Numbered from the stretch's first letter, positions 1-11,300 are shown. The stretch is 64,000 bases of DNA from Phorcus lineatus (GCA_921293015.1 OV121089.1:40100520-40164519), one strand, 5' to 3'. Translations and numbers: made by a program. The notes: generated by a model not told the origin, from the letters alone.

Positions 1-199
1 CACAGTTCAAACAGTCATAATCTTTTATCAGTTTTATATTATTGTAATTAAATATTTATTCTATATCCATTATACAGAGTAACAATGTTAATATCATGAA
101 GGATGTTTGTCTATACCTATACCATGTTGACAAGAAACACAAATCTAAATGAAAATAGATAATTATGCGCATGTTACAATTTTAAAAAGTGTTTATGTA

Positions 200-256
200 T
201 GTGTATTTTGGGCCGGAGGCCTGTTACTGAATAAAATGTCTGTCTGTCTGTCTGTA
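200..256 (+). repeat. LINE 3' tail with TGTC microsatellite
   Basis: The stretch reads through an AATAAAATG polyadenylation-like motif into a run of TGTC units. Nearly the same ending occurs at 1195-1225 and at the end of the recognisable LINE near 29350-29395. I therefore read it as the 3' end of a heavily 5'-truncated non-LTR retrotransposon. No coding part is left here. The family assignment is inference. Confidence 0.5.
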
Positions 257-1190
257 ATTTTTTATCAATCTTCAACAGTTTCATCAAAATTATATTTACA
301 CCTGGTAGCAGGATTTAATGAATTAGCTAAGTAATTTTGTCAAACTGTCATTGAAACATCATTCCCTTGATCTTTAACCTTCAAGAGTGATTTTACGGCG
401 ATCAAAAATTCCTTGCAATCATCCGTTGTAAGATAAGCACCATCAGGTATCTCTTTATCAATGTCTATTTGCCTCAAGATAAGCTTCCAAGTTTCTCTAA
501 GAACAGTCAAAGTTAAACCCTATCTTGCAATCTTTATAAACAATTGTACTATAAAAATAAGTTTTTTAAAAATTAAGAGGAAAAGCATAATTTAAAAAAC
601 CTTGACTTAAAAATTTCTTTGTTTTGAAAATCATTTTGAATATGTGTGACTTGATGGGAAATCATTACGACACGAGAAAGTACTTTATAGATAAAAAGTT
701 AATTGAAATTCAATAATTTAATTTGATGAAAACGGATTGACTTTAAATATTAAAAAAATCCAATTTATTTGAAAAGCCTAGAGCAAGGAGAATTGTTCTG
801 TAGACAGATAAGAAAAAACACCATTGTGTAGGTTTTCCACGTTGAATAGACAAAATTATGTTTTTATGTTATGTTATGTTTTTTATAATGTTATATTGAT
901 CTTTCCATTAGCTATTGTCATCGTTCATTTTATAAAGTAAATAGACAGGTTTGGAAAGCAAGAAAGACTGCACATTGTTAAAATAATTACAAAGCGGATT
1001 ACGAAAAGACACAAAATTGGCATTAGCATGTAATTTTCCGTCGACATAGATGATTGTTCGACAAATCTAAAACAGGGAATTAATCGTTACTAGGTATAAC
1101 CAGCCACGCACGTGCGCTAGTTGAACTTCAAATATCAAGCTCATCAGTGAATTATATTTTATCAAGAGACAGTATTATCTGTATGAGGTG
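257..1190. other. No feature recognised (AT-rich)
   Basis: About 0.9 kb of AT-rich sequence. Only short unsupported reading frames are present, and I see no splice-flanked exon and no repeat that I could match elsewhere in the window. Confidence 0.4.
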
Positions 1191-1228
1191 AGGCTCAAAT
1201 AAAATGTCTGTCTATCCGTCTCCGAAAT
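1191..1228 (+). repeat. LINE 3' tail remnant (AATAAAATGTCTGTC type)
   Basis: A short match to the LINE-tail sequence at 200-256, with degenerate TGTC units after AATAAAATG. It probably marks the 3' end of another truncated LINE insertion. Confidence 0.4.
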
Positions 1229-1714
1229 AAATTTATCTCTCACTGAAATTAAATAAAGCTGTTCATGCTTAACCGTTTAACAAGCCATTTGTTATGAGCA
1301 TAGATTATTGCTGCTGAACACTAAGGGAAGGTTTGATGAAGTTACTGGTTGCATAAGCATTCGATGATTAAAAGCAGGGAAACAAATATGAGAATGGGAC
1401 CAGCTGATCTTTGATCAAGTTGACAAAATGATTTCTGACAATGTCGCATTGTCATGTCAATTTCACGAGTATTGGACACAGAGCAATTTAACAAAAATAT
1501 GAATGAATTGGAAAATAAACAATGCACTGACATGTCATGAATGATAATGACAAATCCTCTCTTTTTAGAAATATTTTATGTTAAAAAGTGTGAGTATGCT
1601 GAAGGTATGCAATAACTCAATTTACTTAATTAATATGTACATATTTCTCGATCTCAACCTGGCGCGAGTGTCATAAATAGAGGATATTATATAAGTGTCC
1701 ATGACATACTATGT

Positions 1715-1915
1715 TTACGACACAAATGCCTTAATATTAGTATTTCCCGAGCTAGAGCGAGGGGTATACTGCTATTTAGGCACATGACGTCATAGTAAAA
1801 CTGTGCCGTCAAAGAATTGTTTATTACGTGATGTCACAACTTAAAAGTGTTATTTTGCCCTAGGGCATCGTATGAAAAATATGAACCCTGATATGATTGC
1901 CCTTCTGTTTTTTAT
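1715..1915 (+). repeat. Dispersed repeat, copy 1 (inverted copy near 61.7 kb)
   Basis: The sequence from TTAATATTAGTATTTCCCGA through a 'CCCTAGGGCATCGTATGAAAA' type end recurs on the opposite strand at about 61620-61770. Both copies contain a gagcgagg segment and a TGACGT-type core. The middle is diverged. It is probably a non-autonomous DNA transposon, but clear termini were not found. Confidence 0.55.
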
Positions 1916-1983
1916 CTGTCTTCAGTCATTGCCTACCATCCTCTTCTCTGACGTATTGGTTTCCGACACTATTTATGCAGCCG

Positions 1984-2574
1984 TGTCGGGTAAAGATACG
2001 CGTCAGATAAAGATACGCACTCGCACAAAACTTAACCTAGTAAACCAGGATGAGTGTTAGTTTGTAATAAATTTATGTCTATGCATCTTTAGGCAATTTA
2101 GAAGATATCATGACATTTTTGAAAAGGTAAAAAGGACTTAATTGTTGATTATTGGCAAAAAATTGGTAAAAACTGACAAAATTCCTAGCAAACATATCGT
2201 AATCAAACAGTTTGCCTTCCCACATAACAATTGTCATTGGAAACCAAAATATTGATCCGACTATCAGTTTGTCCTAACCTAGAACTCAGAAAACAGTTTA
2301 AAAATCTATCAAAATCATGATATTGCAAATATTAAGGTGCATTCAAACCCGGCGTGCGTATCTTTAGCCTATACGTGCCCACCTACGGGAATAGGGGGGT
2401 AGTGCGTTGTAAAACTTTCAGTGTCACTGACAAACACATTTCAGCATGAATATTCTACAATAATATTATCAGTGAAGCTCTAAACTTTAACAGTGACGTG
2501 GTTTTTATCCCATATAATGTATTTTTTCCGGAAGAATCAACATGTATCTTATAGGTGCGTAGCTTTACCCGACA
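1984..2574. mobile_element. Non-autonomous DNA transposon, TIR TGTCGGGTAAAG
   Basis: The left end reads TGTCGGGTAAAGATACGC. The right end, read on the minus strand, is TGTCGGGTAAAGCTACGC, so the 18-bp termini differ at one base. The 591 bp between them hold no transposase. A second copy, inverted and truncated at one side, lies at 37386-37802 and matches along most of its length. No convincing target duplication is visible. The superfamily is not assigned. Confidence 0.7.
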
Positions 2575-3116
2575 GCCCTGTAATTGTTATTTATAAAGGA
2601 CATTGAACAGATGGCCATTTATTGAATTGAGAATTATTGAAAATTGTGACAGCATGTCCGCAGGATGTATAATAAAGTGTAGCAGTGTTTTCTTTCGAAT
2701 TATTGTCCCCTTGAAAAATTCTAATACGTTTTCATGTTCCATATGGTACATGTAATTACATGCAATTCCTAAAACTGACTACATAAATTAACGCATATAA
2801 TCAGAAGTTGGTATAAATGTTAGCAGACCCGTGTTCAAAGACATCAAATTGTCTGAAAACACTTAATTATGTCTTTTTATGACTAACGCCGCTAATGGCT
2901 GAAATATTGCATGAGCGGCGCTAAACAACAACTCATTGACTCACTGTTTGTGACATCACAGCACGACAATAACCCAAGTAAGAGAGATCGCATTCCTGAT
3001 TCCACGACTTAACACACCGATCCTCCCTGTCAATATGTTAACACAACAGCTCTACGTTGTAGATGGGTCTACTCGTCCTCGAAGTATTTGAATGTTCGTT
3101 TGTACCTTTGTCACAG
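2575..3116. other. No feature recognised; probable intron upstream of EGF exon
   Basis: AT-rich sequence leading to a good 3' splice site (tttgtcacag) just before 3117. I see no further EGF exon here, so the upstream part of the gene lies outside the window or beyond an unrecognised intron. Confidence 0.35.
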
Positions 3117-3227
3117 GTTGGCGGGAATGCGACCGGAACCCTTGCCTCAATGGGGGGAAGTGCTCAGCGGACCTCTTCAACTACACCTGCGGGTGTCCCC
3201 CTGATTTCTCCGGATTTCACTGTGAAG
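3117..3227 (+). CDS. EGF-like domain exon (phase 1-1)
   Basis: The exon is 111 nt, exactly 37 codons, and is bounded by tcacag and GTGAGG, with phase-1 introns on both sides as is usual for shuffled EGF modules. The translation contains [12 protein letters not shown], then [14 protein letters not shown]. All six EGF cysteines are present in normal spacing and the PCLNGG signature is clear. It lacks the D-x-D/N-E start of calcium-binding EGFs, so it is the plain EGF type. Confidence 0.85.
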
Positions 3228-4758
3228 GTGAGGATCCGATGAGTAGAAGGAATACTTCATGGTTCAAAGACTTTTGGAATCACTTAATCTTTTGGAGAGG
3301 TTGTTGTTAATGACTATATTTGAAAAGCATTCAAGACAATGGTAGTATAAAGAAAACAATAATTTTTATCTAGACGCTTAACGTATTTATATTTATTGTG
3401 GCGGTTTTTTTTTTACCGATTTCAAGCATCAAATGTGAAAGTTGCTTCACATATTAATGCTTGTCTTATCAATGTTATCAGCGTTGGACATTTGAAACTA
3501 CCCAATAAAAATAGCTCGTATTAATTGTCATAGTTTATTTAATTTCCAGATCAGGGAAAAAGAGATAGAAAGATTTCCAAATCAGGGAGAAAGGGGTCGA
3601 AAGGTTTCCAGATCAGGGAGAAAGGCATCGAATGGATGAGAGAAAAGAAATCCCTTTCCATCATCCTTTCGATCCCTTTCTCCCTGATCTGTCCACTTTC
3701 GTTCGGATGTTTACCATCAACTACTTTATAACTGAAGTACATGTACTGTTGAAGAAACGTTAAACCCAAACTCACTCTCTCATTGATTTCCAGAAACAGT
3801 TTCGACCTCAAGCTTCTCAACTTACATCGATCCGTCTACTGTACTGCTTGTGTCACCGGTTCATCCCGAAACGTCATCGCTTGAAGTCACTGTCCATTCT
3901 TCTGAGACGACGTTATTTGGGGCTGGGACTGACACACTTCGTAATATCGATTCTTGGTCTACCCATATTTATGAATTAAGTGAAAGTCTTACTACAGGAC
4001 CACTTTTCCTTGCGACCTTAGAAACCACGTCATTTTATTCCACGTCGGAGTTTACTATGGAACAAATATCGTTTTTTCCTTACAAAGGTATGACCCCCTC
4101 ACAAACGTATGGAGACTATGAATCGACGCCATTTTACTCGACAACCGATGTGGTTTACGACTCAACTTCATCTTTTTCTGAATCGTTTTTTGATATGGGA
4201 TCTACATATTGGAATTTTCTAGATGGAGTAACACGATCAGACACAGAAGCGACACCTTCACTGGCAATTGTGACTGACTTCGGACCGGAAATGACTCCCC
4301 TAATAACGAAAATGACATCCCCTGGAACGGAAGTAGCATCCACAGAAATGGAAGTGACGTTAACACCATTATCAACTTCCTTAAACACAACAGTCACACC
4401 ACAAACCACTGTTTTGTCCAAAGACATATTTTGGTCATGTCCCTGTAAATGCCCAGAGACATACGCAACGGATGAGATACCCCAAGTTATTAACCAACTT
4501 CAAGAGGACATTCGCGGTAATCTCATTGTTGATGCTGAGGGTTTGTCTAAACAAATCAGGAAGAAGACAAGTGCCCCGGATGACCGACCTTCAGCAAAGC
4601 AAATGGGCGGGGGAGCAATTGCAATTCTGATTGTTGTATTTGTAATTTTCATAGTCACGGATTTTATCAAAATTGTACAGGACATTCTGTATGGATTGAC
4701 ATCACAGAAGAGGTGGCGAACTGACAGGAGTGATTGCCTAAAGCAGAGGGTTTGTTAA
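3117..4758 (+). CDS. EGF / mucin-like single-pass membrane protein, 3' end of gene (2 exons)
   Basis: Two exons, 3117-3227 and 3794-4758, join in phase 1 (G+AA = Glu) to give an open frame ending at TAA 4756-4758. The order is one EGF-like domain, a long extracellular Thr/Ser/Pro-rich stalk, a short Cys cluster (CPCKCPE), a roughly 65-residue juxtamembrane segment, one hydrophobic helix and a short cytoplasmic tail. This is the architecture of a cell-surface adhesion or receptor-like protein; no ligand or function can be assigned. The N-terminus and signal peptide are missing, because the EGF exon is preceded by a phase-1 intron. The spacing and both splice sites are canonical. The identity of the full gene is unknown. 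Confidence 0.75.
3228..3793 (+). other. Intron with internal AGATCAGGGA direct/inverted repeats
   Basis: A phase-1 intron from GTGAGG at 3228 to ttccag at 3793. Its second half (about 3545-3690) holds several near-copies of a 'tttccagatcagggagaaa' unit, some inverted, so it has a small repeat cluster. No coding content is seen. Confidence 0.6.
3794..4758 (+). CDS. Thr/Ser-rich stalk, Cys cluster and transmembrane tail exon
   Basis: The open frame enters from the acceptor at 3793 (codon completed by AA at 3794-3795). About 200 residues rich in Thr, Ser and Glu are a likely O-glycosylated stalk. Then come the Cys cluster [10 protein letters not shown] (about 4438-4467) and a charged segment ending [13 protein letters not shown] (about 4560-4600). 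A hydrophobic helix of about 22 residues ([17 protein letters not shown], about 4615-4665) and a basic tail follow. I recall similar '[10 protein letters not shown] + helix' tails in other mollusc membrane proteins, but that is memory, not a search result. A GTG at 3850 is not a start; the frame continues upstream to the splice site. Confidence 0.75.
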
Positions 4759-5592
4759 CGTTAACATAGGGTTGGCTCTGATAATCATTTAGGTAACCTT
4801 TTGAAATGCGAAAACTGTTTTAATGCCCAACAGAAATGAACAGACATGATAATTTAAATTTTATTTTTTAATGACTTCGTTGTATTCTCGATTCTGTTTG
4901 TTTGTTTTGAAAATAACCCTATGTTGATTGACAATTAATACCCGCCAATTCGCTAAGGCGAATCACCGCGAATTGATACATGTTCATTAGTGCCGCCCCA
5001 ACTCAAGTTTTAATTTTACAGTTTCTTAGAAAATTTGTGCTGTACTCCGATTTGACAGTTGCCTTGTCATTTTTTAGATTGTGTGTACCGGAGGTATTAC
5101 AAATAAATTTTAATATGATTTCTTTTGAAGAACAAAAATATTTTCAACTGACTTACTTAGTCCAAGTTTGCCGCAAAAGTTCATGTGGCAGTCATCTTTC
5201 GAATGCTGTTCCTTACCATGGTATGATGTCACAAAGGCCAACCGTGTTGACGCCACAATGTTTGCGTCGCTGTCACAATGGTCTTGGGCTTTTTTATGAC
5301 TTTTTTACATGGGGTTTTACGATATTTTTCTACGAGCTTTATAATTGTTGATTTCGGTCTCAAATTCAACAAGTATGTCGTAAGGCCTCGCTGTTACGAA
5401 TGCCACTATTTGGTATTATCTGTACGATGTCTGCAATGTATATTATGCCGGAAATTCATATAGTTAGACCTTATCACACCTCTTACAGAAATAGAACAGT
5501 CGCAATGTCCTTTCCACACGAAAATAAGTACGCAAAAACAGAGTTCGCTCTTAAACTTCTAATAACTAACGGTCATGTTACAATATCGATAA
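4759..5592. other. 3' UTR candidate then unassigned sequence
   Basis: This follows the stop of the EGF/mucin gene. An AATAAA occurs at 5102-5107, about 345 nt after the stop, and could serve as its poly(A) signal. No other gene is supported; the 60-120-residue open frames here look like chance. Confidence 0.35.
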
Positions 5593-5734
5593 ATAGTTGC
5601 GTTTGTAAAATTTCCGGGATTCATTGTTATTCAACGCCCGCAAATTTAAGCGTTTAAAAATCCCAGCTTACGCCATCGGTTTTGCGGGTGTTGAATAACA
5701 AAATGAATCCCGGAAATTTTACAAACCCAACTAT
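5593..5734. repeat. Fold-back repeat, ~52-bp arms
   Basis: The left arm 5593-5644 is almost the exact reverse complement of the right arm 5681-5734, separated by 36 bp. The arms contain AATTTCCGGGATTCAT and its complement. It would form a strong hairpin and is probably a MITE or fold-back element. Confidence 0.8.
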
Positions 5735-5869
5735 TTATCTTCTTATTCACATTCTCAAATCACAATTATGTTTTAGATTGCCAAATTGAATAAAACATCA
5801 AATCAACTTTTACTTACTTTATTTTTTCAATTCCAAAAAAGGTTTAGATTCTGCTGAAGAAGATGGTCA

Positions 5870-6295
5870 CTCACTCTTATGCATCAGACACATAGAGGAT
5901 ATTTGACATTTCTCGTCGATTACCATGACTATCTCATCGAGTGAAGTAGAAATTTATATTTTCACGAGTGGCGGAGGCACGAGTGTAAATATATGATTTT
6001 CTACTTCACGAGATGAGATATTCATGGTATTCGACGAGAAATGTCAAATGTTCTATTTATTATGTTTCCCAAAACCCCGTAAATGACCCTAACTATATGA
6101 ATGGAGAAGCTAAAACGCTTCGCTAGCGCGGTCGTTGCATGACGTCATTTAATTGTTCCATGACGTCAATGACGACATCGTATGATTGTTGCATCATTTC
6201 ACTGAGTAGAATACCATTTTTATTTCACTCAGGGAAAATACGGGTTTTATTTTCACCGAAAAATGGCATATTTCACCATTCGAAATATAATTAAA
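5870..6295. mobile_element. MITE-like element with internal inverted repeat, copy 1
   Basis: The arms 5905-5954 and 5997-6045 are inverted repeats carrying CATTTCTCGTCGA and CTACTTCAC. Sequence out to about 6295 is also part of the element, because the reverse complement of 5900-6290 matches 54440-54790 along its length, including an 'ATTATGTTTCC' junction and TGACGTCA motifs. It is non-coding. The class is unknown. Confidence 0.7.
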
Positions 6296-8039
6296 AAACT
6301 TAATTGCTCAATAATCCATTTGCATCTTCCCCATCACGTTGTAAGCTTCGAATAAATCGATAGATAATTACATACACGTATATGTAGGGTTGAAACGATG
6401 GTAGTCTTGAATCAAATGATATAAGGTAAATATATATGATATACCAATGGATATAAGCCAAGCTTCGTCACTCCCTAATTTATTTTTTCTCAGTTAAAAC
6501 CTTTCCTTTAAAAGGTTTTTCAGCTGCTAATGCCATTAGGTTTATACTATATGTCATTGACTAAAGGCAAATATGTGTTTGTGCCTGAATTCTATATCGT
6601 CTTATCAACTGCAGGTTGGAGGCAAATATGAAACACGTTAAAGAGGATGGAATCAATAAACAAAATAAATGAAAACTCGATAAATTCTGAAAGCTAATTA
6701 TGTATATTTTAAGATTCTAAAATTAAAGAAATGCATGTTACGGAAAATAATTTTTCCGAAAAATGATGATTTTGATGGCCTGGCTTTAAAAAAAATGATA
6801 TTAAAACATTGAGAACTGAATTTATTTTTTCCAATAAATGAAATGATAAAACGATAAAAAAAATTATTTCATTTTTTTTATTTTGTCGTCTTTTGTAACT
6901 TATCTGCATTTTTTAATATACAGTTTCATTGATCTCTAAACAAAATACTCGCGATAGATCTATTCATTGTACGGTATCCCATATGGTAAATGCAGATGGT
7001 TAGTAATATCGAGACGTGCGGTATCTGTTCGTTGTTTTCAGTCGACTTATTGGCGTGCGTCATTTCCCTGATATGGGAACCACTTTCAAAAATAGTTCGG
7101 ACAAAATAATATTAATCATGGCACATTATTAAACTAATTCAGTTACGAAAGTTACGACAATTTCAAAAGGATATCAGCATTGCGAAATAGCTTTTAAATA
7201 GCATACGTAAGAATTTATTAAGGTACTTTTTGTGACGGGTGTTAATAAAGTGTAATGCATGTATGCTAAATTTAGCTATAGTACGTGTAGTTTATGCTTC
7301 TGTATCGAATGACCTGCTTATACTAAGTAACAGTACTTGGCTCAGCCAGCTGCATTGCAGAAATTAACGTAAGCATTTCACTAATTGGGCGTATGCCAAT
7401 GCAGCAAGTGTGAAAATAAATATGCAATCAGTTTCAATGACGAATTTTATATTTAATTAATCAATTTAATTAATTCCATGGTTGTAAAATAATACTACTG
7501 TGGACCTACTAATTATCTCTGGAAGGCGAGTGTATTATTATTAAAATATTCGTGAACACAGGCCCCAGAATCACAGTGCTTATCATTATCCTTTTGCTCA
7601 CATATTGATTTGAATCTGCTTCAAATGTTGTATGTTCCATTAGTGAGAACAACAAAAACACATCTTCAGAAGCCATCAAGAACGGATAATAGTAATACAT
7701 ATTCATAACAATCGACTGATGCGGTCTTTGAGTCCATCACGCATATCAAATACTTCTGTGATGAAAATCATTGGTGAAATTTCAATAGATCTAAATTAAA
7801 TCCTCTTTTCAACGTCAAAACCAGTTAACCATCATACTGTCCTGGAGTCCACCACGCTTATCTTTTACTAAATCTCTTTCTTCTCCTTGAAGGCAAATAT
7901 TCTGAACAAAATATACAAAGATATTCAAGAAAACACCCACTTCATGTGTACAAAAAACCCAGTTATATATAGGGGCAAGGATCCTTTCACGTTTGTCATA
8001 GACTTGGTCTCTTCTTGAGCGAAATGCTACAATAACTGA
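6296..8039. other. Intergenic, no gene seen
   Basis: AT-rich sequence between the EGF/mucin gene and the P450 gene. None of the short open frames shows domain features, and I found no matched repeat. Confidence 0.4.
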
Positions 8040-8175
8040 CTAGCGGTTACAAGCAATCTGTTCATAAGGCCGAGCATCAAAACTAAAGCCTAGGAAGACC
8101 TCTAAGCTGAGAGTACTCGTAGCTGCTCTTGCCATCTTGGAAATAAATAAGGTCTTGAGCGAAATGAAAACAGAT
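8040..8175 (-). pseudogene. Relic duplicate of the P450 terminal exon
   Basis: Read on the minus strand this stretch gives a frame ending DARPYEQIACNR-stop (TAG at 8042-8040). It aligns with the end of the real terminal exon, RAPRPYQLVASKR-stop, at 8210. Upstream, TSTLSLEVFLGF parallels ATLTLEGFTGL, and AAGACCTT... parallels CAGACCTT... at the DNA level. No cysteine heme motif or clean splice acceptor remains in front of it. It is best read as a decayed tandem copy of the last exon; a diverged alternative terminal exon is less likely. Confidence 0.55.
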
Positions 8176-8209
8176 ATAACCATTTTGTTTACACGGAGGT
8201 ATCACCCGG

Positions 8210-8385
8210 CTAACGTTTAGAAGCAACAAGTTGATAAGGCCTTGGAGCACGAGTGAGGCCAGTAAAGCCCTCCAAAGTGAGGGTGGCTCCTTCTGGTTTC
8301 TTGAAGGTGAAGGTCTGCAACAGGTTGGTGAAGTAGAGGAACAGTTCCATCTTGGCGAGGGTCTCTCCCGCGCACATCCGGGGAC
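8210..8385 (-). CDS. P450 exon 8 (heme ligand, C-terminus)
   Basis: The acceptor is CCCACAG before 8385. The exon supplies PRMCAGETLAKMELFLYF, with the heme-ligating Cys, and ends RPYQLVASKR at TAG 8212-8210. The intron before it cuts inside the heme motif (FSI-G|GT-PRMCAG), as is common in CYP2-type genes. Confidence 0.95.
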
Positions 8386-11300
8386 CTGTGGGTAGGCAGA
8401 TATGCTTAAGCCCTTGAAATATGGTGGCGTCATCCCTGTTTCCAGGAATGATATCCAGTGTTACCCAGTTATCATCTAGTCTTACCCAACATATTTTAGC
8501 AAATTGATATGATATTACTTAACTCATTTTTTCCCCCAACGTCTCAAACATGTTTTCTTTATAAAAAGAAATTGCATTCCTTATTGGTTTTCCTCTACGA
8601 ATACAATCTTTATGAAATCTTTTATAGATTATCTTGATTGCAGTATTCATAAATACCAAATGTACATACTAGCTATGTCGCGCAGGTGCCTCTTATGTAA
8701 TCGATGTCATTACAGTTGATCTTCAAAATCTCGATCTGTCCATATTAATTATTTTGGTAACCGGAATAAAATAATGAAAAATAGACGACATAAAGACTTA
8801 GTAAATTACCAATGGAAAAAGGCATAAAAGCACTGGGCCTGAAGACCTTGCCGTCCTTGAGGAATCTCTCTGGTTTCAGTACTTCTGGTTCCAGCCAGAT
8901 ATCAGGATCGAGGTGGACAGACAGGAGGTTTGGCAGAACGATGGAGTTTTTTGGAATATAAAACCCATTCAAAGTTGTTTCTTCTAGAACTGCGTGTGGG
9001 ACTGACAGCGGAGCTGGAATACATTTGTAAAATATGATGTCTAATTCATGATCAAAGGCTTAATATTGATATTTGATTTGAATCTCGGTTGAATGAATGG
9101 AGAAAGATTTTCGTCTGTGAGCTGTTGAACAAATTCAGTTTTAGAAATGTTTAAATTGTTTAAAACATTGTTTAAATTATGTGACTTCTCTTAGAAATAC
9201 TGAGGAGAGATCGAGTTGGTTTTTTTATAGATTATTGCTACGTTATCCTAACATTTCTTCTTCATTATCATATAAGTTTCATTTTCTACGTTCGAATCCC
9301 GTTTAAGTAAATATTTAAAAACTTTTATTCCTCGGAACACGGTCGATTTCAATCAGAATGTTTTTTTTAAGTAATATGCTGGAGGGTGAGGTGAGGTGAA
9401 CTTGGATTTAACGCCGCTTTCAACAGTATTTCACTTATATCGCGGCTGCTTATATCATTGCTGGGATAAAGCCGGCAACACCATTGAGGCTATGTATGCG
9501 CTGAAACCTGCGAGTATTGGCTGGAACTAACAAACCATGGGTGGTACTGCGATGACATTCATTGTAGCATTGCACCCAAATCTTACTGCGTGTGGAAAAG
9601 TTCTCTACAAAGTTGCCGAGCCCCTGGCGAGATTCAAAACACGGACCTCTTGATCCCCAGCCGAACGCGCTAACCAATGCGCTATCCCGCCCCTTATATG
9701 TGAGAAGTTTTAAACTAATGTCGTCTTAATTGGTGTTTTCATACCTATGAAATCGAACTACCATAACACTCATAAAGTGTCTCTCTACGTTTGAGCAAGA
9801 TCATGAGCACTTAGCGTTTACGAAGGAAATGGTTTGTATAGTTGTGCAATATTTGCAATGAACAACGTTTTCTTATATCATTGATACAATAATATCGTTT
9901 TTGCAGAGAATATGATTCGCAAAAAAAATTAAACTTTGTTACCTATATTTGAGATCCTCTGTATTTCTAAGATAGTTGCCTCAACATAAGGTAAAGACGT
10001 TCTTTTATCATAGGTAACCATCCTTCCTGACCCAACAACCTGCAACATAAGCGATTTCATAGATACTTTTTTCACCAGCTTTATCTTGGCTATGTTTTGC
10101 AATCAATTTGAGATGAGATTCGACTATGGTAAAACTAGCATCACATGAGACAGGCATACTTTTGCCCTTATCGTGAAGCAACATTTTGGAAGGTTATTAA
10201 AGGGTGGAAATCAAAAGACTCATGGCATAACAACACTGTGACAAAATCTAATTTTTCAAATCATCGTATAAATATTATTACTTTGATATGTTTACAGTTG
10301 CAAATCAAAAGTTTGTTCACATACCTTGGTATACTAGTGCAAATATCATGTAATTTCGATTGCCTTTGAAAAAGTAACGTATATGATGTTGAATTTACAA
10401 TACAGATGTGCAGAATCATTCTTCTTTACGGCAAATGTTTATCATACCCCACAATTAACCGTAACAGTTTTGGCAGGTCACTGAAGTGACCAGGCGTCAA
10501 TATTACAAAAATACTTATTTTTATTTTTATTTAAAAAATCACTCATAAGATATCAACTGCTTTGTAAATAAGTCATGTTTTTCCTTTGCACTAAGTCTAT
10601 TTGTACTGATTTTCTTCTCAGAGAGTCGATATGGAACATTCCATTAGAAATTTAACAAAATCGAAATTTCGAAAATATGATCCCTACTGTCTATTTCAAC
10701 ATGCCAAATTTGAATATTTGCACGATAGACCAGACGATCCCGAAATAAGTTCAAGAACGGCTATTTCACTCATTGACAGTGGGTGATCCTCTGTAAATTT
10801 TGCTGAAGTAATTTTATTCACGTCCAAACTTACATCTTTGCACTACGTTTCAGTGTTAAGTGAACAAAGTTTCGGTATGCTGTTGTAAAAACGTAGGTAG
10901 TAAATGACGACTTAATTGCTAAAACTATGCTGAAAGACGAGACGTGTTTTTGTTGGTCAAAGCATCAATTCATCAGGTGAGAAAATGAAATTATCGCGTC
11001 TAACCAACCTTGGTTCTAGGGCTAAGTGGAGAATTGTTGGAACCTTTACCCTGGATTATCGAACATGTATAAACTTAATCAAAATAATATTAACGTGACC
11101 TTACAGAGTCTATTTCCGTCTGGCACTTGGCCTGAACATCCGGGTACTCCATCATGTACAGCAGGCACCAGCCCAGGGTGGTGGATGTCGTCTCTGTACC
11201 CGCCATAAACAGGTCCACTATAAGCCGCAGGAAGTTTTTCACTGAAAATAGGAAAACGGAGGAAAAACAAATATTTTATAAAAATAGATTACTCATTTCA

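Noticed and set aside
8083..8433. 116-residue minus-strand protein
   Set aside because: A shadow frame over P450 exon 8; the true frame there carries PRMCAG and RPYQLVASKR.
9600..9690. tRNA gene on the minus strand
   Set aside because: A good box A but a decayed box B and no closed cloverleaf; it is continuous with a SINE body found twice more.
11079..11270. 63-residue minus-strand protein
   Set aside because: A shadow of P450 exon 5; the exon's own frame gives the I-helix AGTETT.
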